DNA of 64,000 nucleotides from the NCBI RefSeq assembly GCF_021917145.1, contig NW_025813938.1, positions 2,228,929 through 2,292,928 of the forward strand. Reading direction: 5' to 3'. The translations under genes were made by a program, and so were the position numbers. The notes beneath the pieces are model-generated. The model searched no databases. It was not told the DNA's origin and was given only the letters and a program-made list of their open reading frames with translations. Shown piece by piece: positions 41,684 through 47,652 of the stretch. Each line of letters opens with the position of its first letter. Within the stretch, counting starts at the first letter, position 1. Origin of the DNA: Hypomesus transpacificus (lineage: Eukaryota; Chordata; Actinopteri; Osmeriformes; Osmeridae).

Positions 41684-43485
41684 GTCCGTCCAGCTGGGAG
41701 AACAAGGACGTGTACGCACGGGCGGTGAGGGCACTGCGCCTGCGGGAGCTGGAGAACCAGGAGTGCACCAGGGCGGTGCGGGCGGGGCTGGCCTCCGTCA
41801 TCCCCCTGCAGCTCCTCACCATGCTGAGCCCCCTGGAGGCCGAGCTGCGCACCTGCGGCCTGCCCTCCATCAACCTGGAGTTCCTCAAGGTACATTTAGT
41901 CTTTTAGCAGACGCTTTTATCCAGAGCGACTTACAGTAAGTACAGGGACTCCCCCCCATAAGCTGCAGGTGTCTTAATGTTTCATTACCACATGTAAGGG
42001 GTTTGTGCACAGAGGGGATTGTCGGGAAAGAGATGGCTGCTTGAGGAAGCTCCCATTTATGAACCGTTAGCTGTAATAATCCATAAATGAGCCGCACCGT
42101 TATATAAGCCACAGGGTCGAAAGATGGGACAAAAGGCACGGCTTATAGTCTGAAAATTACGGTATTCAAATACATAAAAAAGGTCCACTTCTTGCCCACC
42201 TCCCAACAACCCACACACAACCTTTGAGCCATCTGTTGATAGAAAAAAAACAACAAAAAAACAAGTGACGTGATATTTAGTCCATGTGTGCTCAGCCAGT
42301 GACCTGAGTGTTCCTCCCCAGGCCCACACCATGTACCAGGTGGGGCTGATGGAGACTGACCCGCACATCGAGTTCTTCTGGGCCGCGCTGGAGACCTTCA
42401 CCCAGGAGGAGCTCTGCAAGTTCATCAAGTTCGCCTGCAACCAGGAGCGCATCCCCTTCACCTGCCCTTGCAAGGACGGGGGGCCCGACACCGCTCACGT
42501 GCCCCCATACCCCATGAAGATCGCCCCTCCGGATGGTGCCGCAGGTACTGGACAGGGAAACGGCGAAAACATCGATTCACGCCTCTGTATTTGTGTGTGT
42601 TTTGTGACAGACATCTTATCCCTGTTATCTCCATGTCCTCTTTGGGCTGTTGGTACAGGAAGGTCTGATAGTGATTATCGTCCAGGCTCATAGTGTCTCT
42701 GCCCCAGACAGACTTTGAACATCCTCGTTTCTATTTTTGGGTGTCCCCGGCCTTTATTGTGTCTGTAAATTAGTTCAAACAGTGAGACAAGCGAGTTCCA
42801 GTACTCAGCGGTTTGGTTCAGAGGAAGCCGTGAACCCGATCATGTTCCCCTCCGGAGGCGAGGGGCCTTATCCTAAGCTGGGCTGTAGAGGCAGATGTGA
42901 TCCCACGGGGGGAGAACAGATTAAAAGTACTTCTCATGTCGAAGGTTTTACCTGTAATCCAGCTGCTAATCCCACTCAACCTTGACAGAACGTCTGAATA
43001 GCTTCCAAAAGCACTCCAGATAAGAGATGACGCCCGTACATCCAGCGCTATTACCTCAGCGAGACATTACCTCATCCCAACAGGGTGTTTTAAACTGCCT
43101 ACACTCATTCATTAGAGTGAAAGGGAGCTAAATCCAGTTTCTTGGCTCTAACTTGAGTTTCTCCTCTTCCTCCCCCTCCTCATCCTCCTCTCCTCCTCCC
43201 TTCCTCCTCATCCTCCTCCCCCTCCTCCTCCTACACCTCCTCCCCCTCATCCTCCCCCTCCTCATCCTCCTCCGCCTCCTCCCCCTCCTCTCCTCCTCCC
43301 CTCCTCCTCATCCTCTCCTCCCCCCTCTCCCTGTGCTTGCGTGGACAGGATCTCCAGACTCGCGCTACATCCGGGTGGAGACCTGCATGTTCATGGTGAA
43401 GCTTCCTCAGTACTCGTCCCTGGACGCCATGTTGGAGAAGCTACGCTACGCTATCCACTACCGAGAGGACCCGCTCAGCGGCTAG
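7237..43485 (+). CDS. hectd4: HECT-domain E3 ubiquitin ligase HECTD4, complete, 75 exons
   Basis: Giant probable E3 ubiquitin-protein ligase: its C-terminal HECT domain would take ubiquitin from an E2 onto a cysteine and pass it to substrate. I traced 75 coding exons; every junction is GT-AG and phase-consistent. The sum is 13,314 nt, or 4,437 residues, close to mammalian HECTD4. Order: N-terminal conserved region (1-1040), CUB-like domain (about 1045-1183), long helical/armadillo-like middle, SPRY domain (about 2413-2600), a low-complexity region with NLS-like [10 protein letters not shown] and an RRM-like stretch (about 3300-3450), and the HECT domain (about 4050-4437) with catalytic Cys4405. 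The ATG at 7237 has G at -3 and +4. Identity rests on near-continuous similarity to vertebrate HECTD4. Exon coordinates follow in the segment entries. Exon 1 is the least certain because it is short and stands 2 kb from exon 2. Confidence 0.95.
7384..9358 (+). other. hectd4: hectd4 intron 1
   Basis: At 1,975 bp this is the largest hectd4 intron. It begins GTGGGT and ends TCCTCCAG. Its first 500 bases contain many GCTAGCTAG words and look like a continuation of the promoter region. No further exon or repeat family was recognised inside. Confidence 0.7.
11163..11197. repeat. Poly(C) tract in hectd4 intron 4
   Basis: About 35 consecutive C on the coding strand. Similar but shorter C or G runs occur at 20985-21002, 22620-22637, 25665-25681, 30096-30114, 49707-49723 and 57621-57640. 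Lengths of such runs are unreliable in assemblies. Confidence 0.9.
11805..12136 (+). repeat. hectd4: Minisatellite reiterating the exon 6 end and splice donor
   Basis: Imperfect 27-42 bp units built on CCCTTCACCCTCCAGGTACC. The first unit is the true exon 6 end (CAG at 11824-11826, GTACCC following). Further CAG|GTA junctions end at 11859, 11899, 11926, 11953, 11995 and 12063, with an AAG|GTA near 12022 and a CAG|GTGACC at 12134. The copy ending at 11859 is exactly 33 nt downstream of the annotated donor, with no stop between. Confidence 0.9.
12478..12676. repeat. CT/TCTG microsatellite in hectd4 intron 7
   Basis: About 200 bp of TCTC and TCTG repeats on the coding strand, reaching to within 30 nt of the exon 8 acceptor. 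It extends the polypyrimidine tract. Confidence 0.95.
13046..17502 (+). CDS. hectd4: hectd4 exons 9-20
   Basis: Exons: 13046-13207, 13349-13462, 13580-13720, 13834-14069, 14400-14542, 14876-14946, 15058-15163, 15265-15385, 15998-16126, 16841-16965, 17107-17260, 17402-17502; residues about 506-1040. Conserved segments include [15 protein letters not shown] text in exon 11 ([15 protein letters not shown]), the helical exon 12 ([20 protein letters not shown]) and the Leu-rich exon 19 ([20 protein letters not shown]). The alternation of hydrophobic helices suggests an alpha-solenoid; that is inference. Exon 17 ends MKVQ, using the CAG|GTAAAC donor rather than the AAG|GTACAG six bases earlier. Exon 20 is poorly conserved against mammals. 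Confidence 0.88.
14055..14330 (+). repeat. hectd4: Minisatellite at exon 12 donor, about 21 bp unit
   Basis: Units of the form GTGATGGTGTTTCTGGGAGGG repeat about 12 times, starting inside exon 12. The exon end GGTGTTTCAG|GTGGGG recurs at 14102-14111, 42 nt after the true donor, in frame and without stop. Later copies mutate the GT. Confidence 0.9.
14545..14757. repeat. 15-bp minisatellite in hectd4 intron 13
   Basis: About 14 copies of AGATATACCACACGT begin three bases after the exon 13 donor. A reverse-complement-like word (CTACGTGGTATATATC) follows at 14763-14780, so a hairpin is possible. Confidence 0.95.
15416..15465 (-). mobile_element. SINE 3' tail fragment, antisense, hectd4 intron 16
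   Basis: Reverse complement of the tail shared by the full SINE copies in this window (TCTGGATAAGAGCGTCTGCTAAATGA type). The following 200 bp, to about 15690, is AT-rich and possibly part of the same or another old insertion. Confidence 0.7.
15785..15970 (+). mobile_element. Degenerate tRNA-derived SINE with amplified tail, hectd4 intron 16
   Basis: A box-like GTGGTTAGAGCA and B box-like GGTTCAAACCCC lie in the first 60 bp, followed by four imperfect copies of GCTAAATGAATACAT. It is a tRNA-like SINE remnant rather than a tRNA gene, since no acceptor stem pairs. Confidence 0.6.
16150..16388. repeat. CT/GTAT microsatellite in hectd4 intron 17
   Basis: Runs of TCTC punctuated by TGTATC and TGTGTC over about 240 bp, coding-strand pyrimidine-rich. 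Confidence 0.95.
16497..16780. repeat. 14-15 bp minisatellite TAAACCCTGCTAGC in hectd4 intron 17
   Basis: About 20 copies. The 5' copies are 14 bp (GCTAGCTAAACCCT); the 3' copies gain a T (GCTAGCTTAAACCCT) and become 15 bp. This shows a local expansion of a variant unit. Confidence 0.95.
16973..17055 (+). mobile_element. tRNA-like SINE head, hectd4 intron 18
   Basis: TAGTGGTCAGAGCATTTG (A box-like) and GGTTCAAATCCC (B box) about 40 bp apart, starting seven bases after the exon 18 donor. It lacks a pairable acceptor stem, so it is scored as a SINE remnant. Confidence 0.55.
17619..18676 (+). CDS. hectd4: hectd4 exons 21-23, CUB-like domain
   Basis: Exons 17619-17823, 17952-18071 and 18572-18676, residues about 1040-1183. 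The conserved block runs through [41 protein letters not shown] and [13 protein letters not shown]. This is the CUB-like beta-sandwich pattern also found in other giant ZZ- or HECT-class proteins. Asp/Tyr-rich [11 protein letters not shown] resembles the calcium-site loop of CUB folds. The function within HECTD4 is unknown to me. Near-identity with mammals makes these among the safest exons. Confidence 0.92.
18125..18245 (+). mobile_element. tRNA-like SINE remnant, hectd4 intron 22
   Basis: Contains GGCGAGGCC and a B box-like TTTCGAATCCC, then a CT-rich tail with TTTCCTGTCTGTCTGTACTGTC typical of a second fish SINE type. Assignment is tentative. Confidence 0.45.
18282..18566. repeat. 25-bp minisatellite in hectd4 intron 22
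   Basis: About 11 copies of GTGTGACCTTGTGTGTTGTGTTGAA, with G/T variation at one site. The array ends directly at the exon 23 acceptor region. Confidence 0.95.
18690..18835. repeat. CA microsatellite in hectd4 intron 23
   Basis: CACACA runs with TCACACTCTC interruptions, about 145 bp, adjoining the exon 24 acceptor. Confidence 0.95.
18852..22832 (+). CDS. hectd4: hectd4 exons 24-33
   Basis: Exons: 18852-19015, 19316-19561, 19676-19868, 20168-20272, 20400-20488, 20578-20744, 21288-21423, 21525-21669, 21919-22232, 22648-22832; residues about 1184-1764. Exon 25 carries the acidic-hydrophobic [14 protein letters not shown] segment. Exon 26 has VIRPDVMEE and [20 protein letters not shown]. Exon 32, the longest here, is nearly invariant ([26 protein letters not shown]). 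Exon 31 ends in a QLFAFIGT helix. The pattern is helical throughout and fits an armadillo-like scaffold. Several donors (exon 30 AG|GTTCGT) are weak and were fixed by phase and by the mammalian protein. Confidence 0.9.
19945..20160. repeat. CT-rich TCTCCGTC minisatellite in hectd4 intron 26
   Basis: CTCCGTCTCCCTCTCT units over about 215 bp leading into the exon 27 acceptor. Confidence 0.9.
20750..21232. repeat. Polypyrimidine CCTCCACCCTCTCCTCCGCC minisatellite in hectd4 intron 29
   Basis: About 20 units of roughly 22-26 bp, C-rich on the coding strand with hardly any purine, beginning six bases after the exon 29 donor. The intron is 543 nt (3n) and the exon frame stays open through the array but meets a stop at 21260-21262, before exon 30. 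The other strand reads as Gly/Glu/Arg repeats. Confidence 0.95.
21671..21890. repeat. CA and CT compound microsatellite in hectd4 intron 31
   Basis: ACACAC, TCTCTC and CACTCT runs fill almost the whole 249-bp intron. Confidence 0.95.
22278..22472 (+). mobile_element. tRNA-derived SINE, full length, hectd4 intron 32
   Basis: Head with A box TGGCTGAGCGG and B box GGTTCGATTCC (Leu/Ser tRNA-like), a body with GTGTCCTTGGGCAAGGCACTT, and a tail GATAAGAGGGTCTGCTAAATG ending in ATGTAAATG repeats. Two further near-full copies lie at 40804-40983 and 50190-50388, all on the plus strand. In hectd4 that is the sense orientation. Confidence 0.85.
23277..27414 (+). CDS. hectd4: hectd4 exons 34-42
   Basis: Exons: 23277-23430, 23789-24069, 24409-24598, 24873-24954, 25080-25282, 25496-25631, 25808-25990, 26267-26431, 27245-27414; residues about 1765-2286. 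Conserved text includes [56 protein letters not shown] and [18 protein letters not shown]. Exon 41 ([21 protein letters not shown]) resembles a small beta-barrel of the type seen in MIB/HERC2-like proteins; this is inference. Exon 42 has [20 protein letters not shown]. Intron 41 between the last two exons keeps the frame open throughout. Confidence 0.9.
23440..23742. repeat. 16-bp minisatellite in hectd4 intron 34
   Basis: CACACCACCTGGCCCC units, about 18 copies, starting about 10 bp after the exon 34 donor. The reverse strand reads as repeats of a Trp/Cys/Gly-rich peptide. Confidence 0.95.
24600..24775. repeat. 11-12 bp minisatellite in hectd4 intron 36
   Basis: CCCCTCACCGCC units, about 14 copies, starting immediately after the exon 36 donor GTAGG. 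Confidence 0.95.
26440..27200 (+). repeat. hectd4: 15-bp minisatellite filling hectd4 intron 41
   Basis: About 45 copies of CACCTCCACCCCCCT, with C/T and C/A variants, starting within 10 bp of the exon 41 donor. The unit length is a multiple of three, so the exon frame reads His-Leu-His-Pro-Pro over and over. The 813-nt intron (26432-27244) contains no in-frame stop. Confidence 0.95.
27756..30055 (+). CDS. hectd4: hectd4 exons 43-49, SPRY domain
   Basis: Exons: 27756-27871, 27988-28091, 28320-28481, 28617-28765, 29185-29264, 29555-29718, 29818-30055; residues about 2286-2623. Exons 46-49 form a SPRY (B30.2-like) beta-sandwich, with landmarks [62 protein letters not shown] and WPLVHIQKK. The domain should bind a protein ligand. 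Exon 49 then runs into an acidic Ser/Asp linker. Intron 48 is only 99 nt and has no in-frame stop. Confidence 0.93.
28140..28215. repeat. CA and ATCC microsatellites in hectd4 intron 44
   Basis: Two CA runs flank an ATCC tetranucleotide run. Confidence 0.9.
28798..29046. repeat. CT microsatellite in hectd4 intron 46
   Basis: About 250 bp of TCTC with TCTCCCC and TCTCCTC interruptions on the coding strand, starting about 30 bp after the donor. Confidence 0.95.
29268..29441. repeat. 55-bp tandem repeat, three copies, hectd4 intron 47
   Basis: Three nearly identical 55-bp units begin at about 29270, 29325 and 29380, each starting CAGACTCCCTCCAGCCTC. The first starts about six bases after the exon 47 donor. 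Confidence 0.9.
30479..30532 (+). other. hectd4: Optional 54-nt 5' extension of hectd4 exon 50
   Basis: A strong acceptor (pyrimidine/GT tract then CCCAG, ending 30478) lies 54 nt upstream of the acceptor at 30531-30532. Both join exon 49 in phase 1. The upstream choice replaces one Gln by a 19-residue Cys-containing stretch ([19 protein letters not shown]), with no stop. The downstream acceptor gives the mammal-like QQQY junction and was used. Confidence 0.5.
30533..34112 (+). CDS. hectd4: hectd4 exons 50-59
   Basis: Exons: 30533-30669, 30769-30895, 30993-31130, 31460-31596, 31947-32107, 32283-32464, 32675-32880, 33079-33209, 33526-33731, 33933-34112; residues about 2624-3158. Exon 50 encodes a Glu/Asp-rich run ([14 protein letters not shown]). 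Exons 51-52 are very conserved ([38 protein letters not shown]). Exon 55 has [17 protein letters not shown]. Exons 57-59 look like a galactose-binding or beta-sandwich domain ([19 protein letters not shown], [17 protein letters not shown]); the fold is inference. Exon 50 has a second in-frame acceptor 54 nt upstream. Exon 55 to 56 gives Asn where mammals have Asp. Confidence 0.9.
31205..31400. mobile_element. Interspersed repeat fragment, hectd4 intron 52
   Basis: Contains ACCAGCTTAAGACACTAAAATAAGAC and GGAAACTCATGG, which parallel ACCAACCTAAGACACTCAAAAAAGAC and GGAAAACCC at the right end of the window (63950-64000). These are two diverged copies of one common fish repeat family. Confidence 0.6.
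33235..33475. repeat. CTCTCTGG then CTCA microsatellite in hectd4 intron 57
   Basis: Eight perfect 10-bp CTCTCTGGCT units (33240-33320) followed by CACTCTCT runs. Confidence 0.95.
34273..35648 (+). CDS. hectd4: hectd4 exon 60, 1,376-nt exon with basic and low-complexity regions
   Basis: This is by far the largest exon, covering residues about 3159-3617. It starts [20 protein letters not shown] (helical), then a Ser-run linker ([19 protein letters not shown]) followed by [13 protein letters not shown], an NLS-like basic cluster near residue 3317. An Ala-rich insert follows. Next come the helix [20 protein letters not shown] and an RRM-like stretch near 3400-3450 ([29 protein letters not shown]). 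The end is Ser/Thr/Pro-rich ([20 protein letters not shown]). GC at third positions is extreme. The exon is contiguous and open, so boundaries are secure. Confidence 0.93.
35842..39794 (+). CDS. hectd4: hectd4 exons 61-68
   Basis: Exons: 35842-36049, 36248-36471, 36699-36844, 37108-37205, 37439-37562, 38835-39025, 39438-39584, 39675-39794; residues about 3618-4036. Landmarks are [20 protein letters not shown] (61), [20 protein letters not shown] (62), the Lys-rich basic exons 63-64 with [29 protein letters not shown] (65), [20 protein letters not shown] (66) and [20 protein letters not shown] (67). Exons 66-68 lead directly into the HECT domain. The exon 66 acceptor was placed at 38833-38834 because it gives Arg-Cys-Thr-Cys as in the mammalian protein. 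Confidence 0.9.
36050..36135 (+). mobile_element. tRNA-like SINE fragment, hectd4 intron 61
   Basis: B box-like GGTTCAAATCCTCC followed by TGTACGTCGCTTTGGGTAAAAGTGTCTGCC, a diverged form of the SINE tail seen elsewhere in the window. It begins about 10 bp after the exon 61 donor. Confidence 0.6.
38151..38822. repeat. 30-bp minisatellite in hectd4 intron 65
   Basis: About 22 copies of GGTTAACTGTGTCCTGTAGG plus AGAACAGAGG, spaced exactly 30 bp apart for most of the array and 28-29 bp in the last few. The array abuts the exon 66 acceptor, and the genuine polypyrimidine tract (GTGTCCTGTGCGTGTGTCCAG) looks like a mutated last unit. The period is a multiple of three, so frames on both strands stay open. 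Confidence 0.95.
39045..39410. repeat. GTGTGGGGTAGAGAGA and GTGAGAGA repeats in hectd4 intron 66
   Basis: Purine-rich on the coding strand, unlike most hectd4 introns. It fills nearly all of the 412-bp intron between the donor and the exon 67 acceptor. Confidence 0.9.
39908..43485 (+). CDS. hectd4: hectd4 exons 69-75, catalytic HECT domain and stop
   Basis: Exons: 39908-40063, 40579-40682, 40994-41215, 41396-41562, 41694-41889, 42322-42544, 43349-43485; residues about 4037-4437. The HECT N-lobe shows [53 protein letters not shown] and NYVKKFE. The E2-facing part includes [20 protein letters not shown]. The C-lobe has [30 protein letters not shown] and, in the last exon, [15 protein letters not shown]. 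The Cys in ETCM (codon 43384-43386, residue 4405) sits where HECT ligases carry the catalytic cysteine, 33 residues from the end. All landmark residues are present, so the enzyme should be active. The stop is TAG at 43483. Confidence 0.95.
40070..40505. repeat. 21/24-bp minisatellite in hectd4 intron 69
   Basis: Alternating units of AGCCCTCCTCCTCTCACCTCC with or without one extra CTC, about 19 copies. It starts about 10 bp after the exon 69 donor. All forward frames stay long, but the intron (515 nt) is not a multiple of three. Confidence 0.95.
40804..40983 (+). mobile_element. tRNA-derived SINE, second copy, hectd4 intron 70
   Basis: Same family as 22278-22472: A box TGGCTGAGCGG, B box GGTTCGATTCC and tail GATAAGAGCGTCTGCTAAATG. 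It lacks about 17 bp of body (the TTGCCTCGGGGGG part). The 3' end lies about 10 bp before the exon 71 acceptor. Confidence 0.85.
41891..41955 (-). mobile_element. Antisense SINE tail abutting the exon 73 splice donor
   Basis: ACATTTAGTC, TTTAGCAGACGCTTTTATCC and CTTACAGTAAGTACAGGGAC are the reverse complement of the SINE 3' end. The element begins one or two bases inside the intron, so the donor GTACAT is partly SINE-derived. Confidence 0.75.
42075..42170. mobile_element. Interspersed repeat fragment, hectd4 intron 73
   Basis: GAGCCGCACCGTTATATAAGCC and GGCTTATAGTCTGAAAATTACGGTA resemble a common fish dispersed repeat with AAGCCGC and TTACGGTA words. I recognise the sequence style but not the family name. 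Confidence 0.5.
43165..43335. repeat. CTC/CCT trinucleotide tract in hectd4 intron 74
   Basis: TCCTCCTC and CATCCTCC repeats, pyrimidine-only on the coding strand for about 170 bp, just upstream of the last exon. Confidence 0.9.
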
Positions 43486-44264
43486 GCCCGTCGCCGTCGG
43501 AAACAACACCTCTGTGTGACCTCACAGCTAACCCCCCCCACCCCCCCCTACCCATCATGTTGTCCAACTTCCCCTACAACCACATCCACACTCTGTCAGA
43601 ACCACACTGAAGAGGGGTTTCTACCCTGTTTTTATAGTTTGATGCTGCTTGATTTCTGTCTCTCCCCCTGCCCCCCCCACCTCATTGTATTTGCACTTCA
43701 ATATTTAAATAACATCGCAAGAGGTTTGAGACATTTTGTTCAAGAGTGCGTTTGACTTAATTTTAATTCAGGGGAGGTCAGAGGTCAGATCCCCTCTTGC
43801 CTTGACACTGACGACGATGTCTGTTCTGGTTGCACTGAGTCCTGGAGTAACATCATTACTGACAGAGGTGGTGGTGTGGGGTGGGGGGGTGACAGGGCAC
43901 ATAGTCTGTAGAGGAAACTCTTCATCCTTCTTCACCTCCATGTTCCCCCCTTTCCCACCTACATACCCCTTCCAGCAGGCTTGATCCCTCCCTCCCTCTC
44001 TTTGTCAAGGGAGGCCCTGGAACAAGCTTCCACCTCTTCCTGCCTCTTCCCTCCCAGGGACGGGCAGCCTACATGGGGACTGGCATCCCTCAGTGCTCCC
44101 CTTTACGTGATATCCTCCAGGGACAGACCTGGGCCTGACCTGGGCCTGGCCTGGGCCTGGCCTGGGCTGCTCTCAGCAGCAAACCACATGAACAAGCGCT
44201 GCGGAGGAAGTTATGCAGTTACTGCCTGTGAAGACTGCTTACAGACAAACCTAACTTATCTGCC

Positions 44265-44296
<32 letters not shown>

Positions 44297-45590
44297 AACA
44301 GTGAATATATTTTATTCAAGTCGATAAAGAGGGTATGTGAGTCATGTAAAAAGTCATATTAATCTATTGAGTAAAGTTTGAAGTTGAGTTTTCTTTAAGT
44401 TTCCTAGTGGCTGTGGCGGCATGGAAAGGTGAGGTTGACTTGAAGCTCTGACTAGTTCTTCCTGGTTGCCAGGTTTGGGACTTATTGGGTTGCCAGATCT
44501 ATTGTGCTCATATGTTTGGGTTGCGAAACCTGTGTTTCTTTCGTGCAATGGGAGGGAGGTGTGTCCCCCCCTAGCTGCTCAGCTTGAGTGATTCTGCTAC
44601 TGAATGTGCTATGACCCCCTACCCCTCCACATTCACACCCGTCAACATTCACCTCGGAGGATTCGCTTTAGTTCGGGCTTCTGCTGACCTTCTGTCAGAG
44701 CAGGACGTCAGCAGTATATTTTCGTCTATTTTACCCATAACCAAAATGTTATAGCTGTGCAAAGACTCTACAAAAAAATTGTAAATAGGTCATTGTTATA
44801 TTTCTTGGCATTTATCTTTTTGTCCTTTTTTTATTATTGCTGATTCGCTTCTCCCGATTCGTTTTCTTTGCATTTCTTCTGCACTACTCTTCCAAGAAAA
44901 ATATGACGAAACAGGCAAACTGTGATATTCTCAACTGGATATCCTGTTTGTTGAGGGTTTTTTTTGTTTGTTTTTTACTAAATTTGAAGTGACCAGTAAC
45001 TCAGATGACTCTCGTCTCTCCTCATGGTGAAACATATTTTCTTGTACAAGTGAAAAAGTATTTTTACTTGGATGGGAACTTGACGAACACAACGAAAGCT
45101 ACTGAAATATTTAAGATGGTTGAATTGCTTGCCAATTTAGTTTGGGTTTGGTTCTTTTAAAGGGTTTTACCGCTGCTAATAAGGACGTTCTACCACTCCA
45201 TTCATACCTCTAAGGAAGGAGCTGAGATCATAAAAAGGACATATCCGTACAGAGGAGTACATGAGAAAATGTGTGATATACATGTACTTGATATTTATGA
45301 CAATTATTTATGGTTGCATTAACTTAACTTTGACTGTCTTACTTCTCCACATCGGAAACTTAACACAGATATCTAAAAATTGATTATACAGAAGTAAAGA
45401 ATCGGATGGCGTTTATGATTTCTGTGTCACAATTAAAAAAACAATGTCTTGATGTAAGCTTGATGTGAGTGTGTGGATTTTAGTGTCTCTGTTACTCTCC
45501 CTCCACGCGATGACATCTTTCATGATGACGTCTCGCCCGAGCACCGTTTAAAGTAATCTGTCTTAGAAATAAAGAGAAGTTCAGCTACAG
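43486..45590 (+). other. hectd4: hectd4 3' UTR
   Basis: About 2.1 kb following the stop. It becomes AT-rich after 44.2 kb, with TATATA repeats at 44262-44298, TTTTTATTATTG and TATTTATGACAATTATTTATGG words typical of a long UTR, and GTGTAAAT-like elements. A poly(A) signal AATAAA at 45568-45573 is the best end; ATTAAA at 45432 is an alternative. Confidence 0.6.
45568..45573 (+). terminator. hectd4: Candidate poly(A) signal of hectd4
   Basis: AATAAA on the coding strand about 2.1 kb after the stop, followed within 50 bp by GT-rich sequence (TGTGCGAGTCTGGG). No transcript end was available for confirmation. Confidence 0.45.
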
Positions 45591-45599
45591 GCATCACTT

Positions 45600-47208
45600 A
45601 AGAGAAAAGCTGTGCGAGTCTGGGTTTTCTGACGATTGTGAAAGCCTGTTATTCCTCTCCTCTCAGACATGCTTTTTATGTAAGGCTTCGTCTTCTAGAC
45701 GTGTTGCGTCAGAGCTGACAGGAATGTTTAACCAGACACCTAACGGAGCAGCCTTGGCTGGCCCTGACCAGTTTCAACTGGATTTCAGCCCTTGCCACCT
45801 TCCCTCCCCACACACATACCCTCCTCCCCACACACCCCCTCCCCACACACACACCCTCCTCCCCACACACACCCTCCACACACACACACCAACACCCCCT
45901 CCCCACATATTGCACCTTCCTTCGCGTGATCTATATATATGTTTACAGCAAGTCCAGACTGCATTTTTACCGGACTTGTGAGGAACAGATGTGTGAGGCA
46001 TCCTGGTCATGGTATGGCCCCCTGGCTCTGTGGAGTTGGGTGTCTTGAAACGGGGGACTCCTAACCGGCCTCCCTTTTAATAACCAATGAGGACGCAGAC
46101 ATGGGTCGCAGCCCTCGAAAAACAGCCAATCACACGGTCGAGCTTTAAAAAAACAGGAAGTGTTTACATGTGTACATCTTCCAGTGTCACCCTCATTCTG
46201 ATCTATTGACATGACTATGTAACTCTCGCTCGGACATAGAATAGGGTTTGTGAAACAAGGCAAGTTGTTGACCTGTCTCAATCTCACACTGCAGATAACT
46301 CTGGGGAAACTCAGGGGTTTGAAGGTTAAAACACATGTGCAACACTTTTGGGTTGAGGAGTTCTTCTATACTGTAAATGGGATCGATACCGGTTATCATT
46401 CATATGTGAATTTTCTGAGTTATGGTGCCATAAAAGCTAAGAATGGCTCAATGGTTGTGTTTTTATCAGATGACTGCTTAGACAGGAACGCTGTTACACT
46501 GTCATAGATCAGAAGATTATGTAGAACAGTGGGGAGATAATTACTTTGTCGTATGAAATTGGCACTGAACTGATAGAGATGAAAATGAGTTGGACCCTCA
46601 ATTTATCTCCTGTCATCCGTAACTTTAATCATAAGGTCAATTATATTTTAATTCAGCCTTCATTTCGAAACACCCTGACTGGAGAATATATCACTGGTTA
46701 AATAACTGATTTATGGTTGAATGACCTTCTAAATGTAATCGTTTAAGAGATCTGAACCAACTACTAGCAAAGTTTAATGATGTGCCTTTGTAATAGCAAT
46801 GATTAGCTTGAAGGCTTAGTTGAAGATATTCTCTTGATGGCCTACTGCACCCTCTATGCACAGTGAAAGTACTCACTGGTCAGCATGATATGACTGTATC
46901 CAGTTCTTTATTAACAGCCTGTTACCAGATCAAGTTGCCTCAGCTGAGGCTGAATGTGCTCAAACCGTCAGCAGTCCAAACAGTGTGGAATAGTATAACT
47001 TGGATACAGAAAATGACAGATTCTATAAATATCTATCATTAATATCTTCTGGATTTGGTTATGTAGTATTTTATTGTTTGAAAAACAGAACAATGTTCCC
47101 AGGTGCTGAGTGTGTCCACTGTTATTTTACTGTACTGTACATCTGTTTGTGATGGGTGGAAGAAGATAGTTGGCTCTCCAGACAGCACATTCAGGAAAAG
47201 AAATATAA
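45600..47208. other. Spacer between the converging hectd4 and sds genes
   Basis: Contains a CCCTCCCCACACACA microsatellite (45800-45910) and AT-rich unique sequence. Frames shorter than 110 codons occur on both strands but match nothing I know and lack splice context. No RNA gene was recognised. Confidence 0.5.
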
Positions 47209-47214
47209 TTTATT
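47209..47214 (-). terminator. sds: Candidate poly(A) signal of sds
   Basis: TTTATT on the plus strand is AATAAA on the gene strand, about 440 nt after the sds stop, in AT-rich sequence. Confidence 0.5.
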
Positions 47215-47652
47215 CAACTTAAATACAGTACAAAAGTGGATGAAGAAAGTGCAACAAATAGTATATTTTACATCAACATAGAACATGCCAACAAATAATT
47301 GTACACCTCTATATGGTTTTCTACCTACACCATAATGATTCAAGAGGATATCATTTTTAAAAAAAAACTACAACCACTGCCAGAGCAGTATCTACATTTA
47401 GACAGATCAATCCCTCGATCGTGCCAAGGGTTCACACAATCCTCATCCAGTTAGTCCTTCAAAGACTCCGCGAGACAACCATAAGTCGAGGCGCATGCGG
47501 GTGAAGTCTGGAATGATTTGGGGTTTGTCGTTGCTCTCGCTGACCTTCACAGACAGCGCGTAGCTGGGCCTGGCTGTGTGGGAGCACCGGCGCGAGAGCG
47601 GAATGGAGTGTCGGTTTGAAATACAGAAGTATGAGGTCGTTCGGGCCACCGT

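Noticed and set aside
46250..46507. 85-codon plus-strand frame between hectd4 and sds
   Set aside because: The composition is not coding-like and no known domain or splice signal supports it.
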